Translations under genes and position numbers: made by a program | Assembly (NCBI GenBank): GCA_964575025.1 | Contig: CAZNPV010000004.1 | Coordinates: forward strand, 1 to 64,000 | Reading direction: 5' to 3' | Length of the DNA: 64,000 nt | From: JABMQB01 sp964575025 | GTDB taxonomy: Bacteria > Bacteroidota > Bacteroidia > Bacteroidales > Prolixibacteraceae | In this document: piece after piece, positions 60,725 to 64,000 of the stretch | How positions within the stretch are numbered: position 1 is the first letter of the stretch | Layout of the letters: every line of letters starts with the position of its first letter | The notes under the pieces: generated by a model | The model's database searches: none | The model's input: only the letters and a program-made list of their open reading frames with translations | What the model was told of the DNA's origin: nothing

Positions 60725-60892
60725 ACCAGCCTGCCATCCGGAATTTTTTAAACCGGGATTACCCCTTCCGGTAACGGATAGTTTTGTATCATTGTAGCCT
60801 CAGGTTTTATCAAAAATTGTTCCTGAAAAACAATATATTGCTGAATTCTGAGTTAATACCACAGTTGTTGAAACGGTAATTACAGGGCATTA

Positions 60893-63800
60893 TTGGATAA
60901 AAAAACTTTACATACAACCTTGCTGGTTATCCTCCTTTTAATCTTTTCAGGGTGTTCTACCACAAAGAATACCAGGGTAACCCGTTCCTATCATAATATA
61001 ACATCCAGATACAATATCTTTTTTAATGCCAGACAGAGCCTCAAATCAGGAGAAGAAAAAATCGAACGAACCATAGAGAATGACTATACCCACCTGCTTC
61101 CTGTATTTAAAGACAGTGATCCATCTTCGGCCAAGGCTGTGAAGTCAGATATGGAAAATGTGATTTTGAAAGCATCCAAGCTGATTGAAGTCCATTCCAT
61201 CACCAAAAAACCCAAACGACGAAGAAGCGGAGGTTCACGACGCTACCAGGAGTTTGCAAGAAAAGAGGAGTTTAACAACTGGATCGATGACAGTTATCTA
61301 ATCATGGGGAAAGCCTATTTTTACCAGGACAACTTCCTGTCGGCGATTGATAACTTAGCTTATGTAATACGCAAATTCCCTGAAGAAAAGACAAAATACG
61401 AAGCCTATTTATGGCTGATCAGGAGCTATACCGAACTGGAACGTTTTGCCGAAGCCTCGGAAATTATCATAACTGCAGAACGGGATGAGGACTTTCCCCG
61501 GGGTCTGGAACGCGATTTTGCCGTGGTCGTTGCCGAATATTACATTAAAATGGGAGACTATACCGAAGCGACCAAATACCTTGACATTGCGATTCAAAAA
61601 ACCTTCTGGAGGAAACAAAAAGCACGTTTGCAGTACATCCTGGCACAGTTATATGAAGAAACCGGCCAACCGGGACTGGCCTCCCAGGCCTATTTCCGTG
61701 TAGGTAAATATAATCCCCCGTATGACATGGCCTTTAATGCCAAAATTAAAGCTGCCAGTATCTTTACCGGAGAAGGGGATGCTGAAAAACTAAAAAAAGA
61801 GCTGCATAAAATGCTCAGGGATGATAAAAATATTGAATACCGCGACCAGATTTATTATGCCCTTGGCAATATCCATTTCCGTGAAGGCAACAGAAAAGAA
61901 GCCATTCTGAATTACCGCAAATCCGTATCATCCAGCATCTACAACTCCTATCAGCTCGCTCAATCAGCCATCACACTTGCCGGCCTTTATTTTGAAGACC
62001 TGAACTACCGGAACGCTCAGTCGTATTACGACAGTGCCATGATTGTGATTGATGACAACTATCCGGATTATGAAAATCTTGAATCCCGGTACAACAGCCT
62101 TACCCGGTTAGTGGATCAGATTCTTATTGTGGAAAGGGAAGATAGCCTGCAGAAAGTTGCCTTAATGAGCGAAATTGAAAGAGATGCTCTGATTGACAAC
62201 CTGATAGAAACTGAAAAAGAGAGGCAGCTGCAGGAACAGATGGGTCCCGTCCAGGGAGGAGCCAATTCATCCTTCTACAGGGCCAACCAGTATCGTCTGG
62301 GCATGGGAAGAACCCAGGCAGGCAGCGGCTGGTATTTTTACAATCCCCAAACCGTATCCTTTGGAAAGGTTCAGTTTCAACAACGCTGGGGGGAAAGAAA
62401 ACCCGAAGACAACTGGCGCAGATCCGATAAGTCGACCCTCTCTGAAGGAGAGTATAATGAATTTGAAGAACTCATCGATTCAACCCTCATCGAAGAACCC
62501 ATAGTCGATGATCCCCTCCAACGCGAATTTTATACCCAAAATCTGCCCATGAACGATTCGCTCATGGCACTATCCCACGAACAGATCAAAGAGGCCTTGT
62601 ACAATGCCGGAAAACTGTTTAAAACAGAATTTAAAAACTACCAGCAATCGAACGCTGCCTTTATTGAACTGAACAGAAGATATCCGGATAATATCTACAC
62701 GCTTGCAAGCTGGTTTGACCTTTACGACAACTATGAAATCCTTGAAAACCAGGAACGATCCGATTTTTACAGAAACAGCATCATCAACCGGTTTCCGGAA
62801 AGCAAATACGCCAGATACCTTTTAAATCCGAATTTCTTTGTCGACCTGGAAGCTCAGAAAGACAGCATCAACAGGCTTTACCAATACACCTTCGAACGGT
62901 ACAAACGAGGACAATACCCGCAGGTGATCTCTTTAACCGGGCAGATGAAAGAACTGGAACCCGACAGTGTACTCATGCCGAAAATCGATTTTCTGCGATC
63001 GGTAGCTCTTGGTACACAATCCGATCTGCCTGAGTTTGAAAAACTACTTACCGGTTATATTGCAGCCTATCCCAATGAAGAAACCACCGTACTGGCCGGT
63101 GATATATTATCCCTGGTCCAGGACAGCACCCTGCAGGATTATCAGAAGCTGGTAGATATCGGATATCTACACGATATAATTCAGAACGAAGAGATGTTAC
63201 CGGGCAACAACGATGATGATGAATTCGACGGTAAGTTTTCCTATGACGGGGACCTGTTGCATTATTTTGTTATCGCTTATCCCCGCGATGCCGATTTTGA
63301 CCTGAACCGCCTGAAATTTGATATTGCCAATTACAACATTGATCATTACACAAAAACCGACTTCGATATGGAGACGGAAAACCTGGACGGGCAAACAGCC
63401 TTACTGGTTATCCGCTCGCTGGCTGACAAAGAGCAGAGCCTGATCTATTTCCGCTCCATCATACGGAAAAGTGAAGTTTTCCAGGCACTGGAGAGCTTCG
63501 ATTATATCAATTTCGTTGCGTCGTCAACCAATTACCGGGCTCTGCTGGCTGATAAATCCCTGACCGATTACCTCTCCTTTTTTATCAAAAATTACAGCCG
63601 TTTTACAAGGCCTGAATTCGAAGATGAAGAGCTCCTCGACCGCCCGGAAGACTTGATGGCTAAAATTGAAGAAGAGGAAGAAACACTTGAAGAACGCGGG
63701 ACATTTGTTATGGTCACCGAAACACAACCCACCGGGACATTTGATGCCCTGATCGACACAGCCCAGTGTTTTGTAATAGCCATCCGGGGGGAGGAAGCTC

Positions 63801-64000
63801 CTATCCGGCCGGTAACATCAACCTTTGCTGATTATAACCGGTCATCGTTCCGGATATGGAACCTGCAGCTTCAGCTTAAAACAGCTGCCGACTACCACCT
63901 GGTAGTAGTCAAAGGATTGCCTGGCTTCAATGAAGCAATGTCTTACTTCCGAAGCGCTGTAACCAACCGGAATCTGTTCACAGACCTGGAGAATATCAGC
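60893..64000 (+). CDS. porW: Type IX secretion lipoprotein PorW/SprE (3' end outside window)
   Basis: At least 1036 residues, open to the window edge with no stop. The start is TTG at 60893: an in-frame TGA lies at 60869-60871 and no ATG or GTG stands between it and the signal peptide LLVILLLIFSGC, whose Cys is residue 21. Large TPR arrays follow (KAYFYQDNFLSAIDNLAYVI, IYYALGNIHFREGNRKEAIL, and further repeats to about residue 900). PorW/SprE is an outer-membrane lipoprotein needed for type IX secretion and gliding. A -7 box TAGTTTTG at 60779-60786 is a possible promoter. Confidence 0.9.
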   Translation, partial: MDKKTLHTTLLVILLLIFSGCSTTKNTRVTRSYHNITSRYNIFFNARQSLKSGEEKIERTIENDYTHLLPVFKDSDPSSAKAVKSDMENVILKASKLIEVHSITKKPKRRRSGGSRRYQEFARKEEFNNWIDDSYLIMGKAYFYQDNFLSAIDNLAYVIRKFPEEKTKYEAYLWLIRSYTELERFAEASEIIITAERDEDFPRGLERDFAVVVAEYYIKMGDYTEATKYLDIAIQKTFWRKQKARLQYILAQLYEETGQPGLASQAYFRVGKYNPPYDMAFNAKIKAASIFTGEGDAEKLKKELHKMLRDDKNIEYRDQIYYALGNIHFREGNRKEAILNYRKSVSSSIYNSYQLAQSAITLAGLYFEDLNYRNAQSYYDSAMIVIDDNYPDYENLESRYNSLTRLVDQILIVEREDSLQKVALMSEIERDALIDNLIETEKERQLQEQMGPVQGGANSSFYRANQYRLGMGRTQAGSGWYFYNPQTVSFGKVQFQQRWGERKPEDNWRRSDKSTLSEGEYNEFEELIDSTLIEEPIVDDPLQREFYTQNLPMNDSLMALSHEQIKEALYNAGKLFKTEFKNYQQSNAAFIELNRRYPDNIYTLASWFDLYDNYEILENQERSDFYRNSIINRFPESKYARYLLNPNFFVDLEAQKDSINRLYQYTFERYKRGQYPQVISLTGQMKELEPDSVLMPKIDFLRSVALGTQSDLPEFEKLLTGYIAAYPNEETTVLAGDILSLVQDSTLQDYQKLVDIGYLHDIIQNEEMLPGNNDDDEFDGKFSYDGDLLHYFVIAYPRDADFDLNRLKFDIANYNIDHYTKTDFDMETENLDGQTALLVIRSLADKEQSLIYFRSIIRKSEVFQALESFDYINFVASSTNYRALLADKSLTDYLSFFIKNYSRFTRPEFEDEELLDRPEDLMAKIEEEEETLEERGTFVMVTETQPTGTFDALIDTAQCFVIAIRGEEAPIRPVTSTFADYNRSSFRIWNLQLQLKTAADYHLVVVKGLPGFNEAMSYFRSAVTNRNLFTDLENIS

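Noticed and set aside
1..64000. CRISPR array, tRNA or rRNA genes, complete insertion sequence
   Set aside because: No regularly spaced repeats, no tRNA-like cloverleaf and no transposase gene were seen; the repeats found are three dispersed non-coding copies.

Overview
The window is a chromosomal segment from a member of the Bacteroidota, most like Bacteroidales/Marinilabiliales. Several signs agree. Gliding and type IX secretion genes are present (gldH, and a 3'-cut porW/sprE). So are families largely confined to this phylum: DUF4270, DUF4296, DUF4252, DUF5683, an HU-CCDC81/SPOR protein and a GH2-DUF4982 enzyme. Upstream regions repeatedly show the phylum-type promoter (TTG, about 20 nt, TAnnTTTG). 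Ribosome binding sites are weak, and GTG/TTG starts occur. No rRNA, tRNA or CRISPR was seen.

Layout. 1-4.3 kb: an AT-rich accessory stretch with a Fic protein plus DUF2442-HTH regulator pair, a subclass B1 metallo-beta-lactamase, a membrane protein/winged-helix pair and two imperfect inverted-repeat structures. 4.3-20.6 kb: mostly housekeeping genes, namely aldo/keto reductase, penicillin acylase-like hydrolase, DUF2147, radical SAM protein, amidohydrolase, DUF4296 lipoprotein, radA, rfaE2, panD, panC, a GlgA-like protein, a DUF4270 lipoprotein, glmS, and an ECF sigma/anti-sigma/DUF4252 operon. 20.7 kb: a remnant of a manganese exporter gene (mntP). 21.8-28.9 kb: three exported carbohydrate-active proteins (GH2, GH31, and an unrecognised putative glycosidase) closed by a strong terminator. 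29-42.5 kb, almost all on the minus strand: MBOAT and SGNH acyltransferase partners, MltD, DUF5683, parB, parA, rfaE1, priA, a ROK kinase and a sugar transporter.

42.7-49.7 kb holds the most unusual structure: two tandem copies of the same five-gene order. Each copy runs small secreted two-TM protein, LolA-like secreted protein, signal-peptide-bearing YidD-like protein, then two TPR-like proteins ending in a PGxGxxYxG membrane module. The genes overlap tightly, both copies have a hairpin after the first gene, and the two leader regions share a 10-mer. I do not know a described function for this arrangement. It looks like an envelope-biogenesis or export module in which the small protein may be made in excess.

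49.9-64 kb: a DNPH1-like nucleotide hydrolase, an HU/SPOR envelope protein, galE, rmlB, a possible hairpin RNA, DUF2892, pgk, then a plus-strand run holB, ricT-like (PSP1), gldH, trmB, atl, mrp, porW. A 150-190 bp CGCAAAG-rich dispersed repeat occurs three times (11.0, 39.9 and 49.7 kb). All calls come from reading the sequence without database searches.
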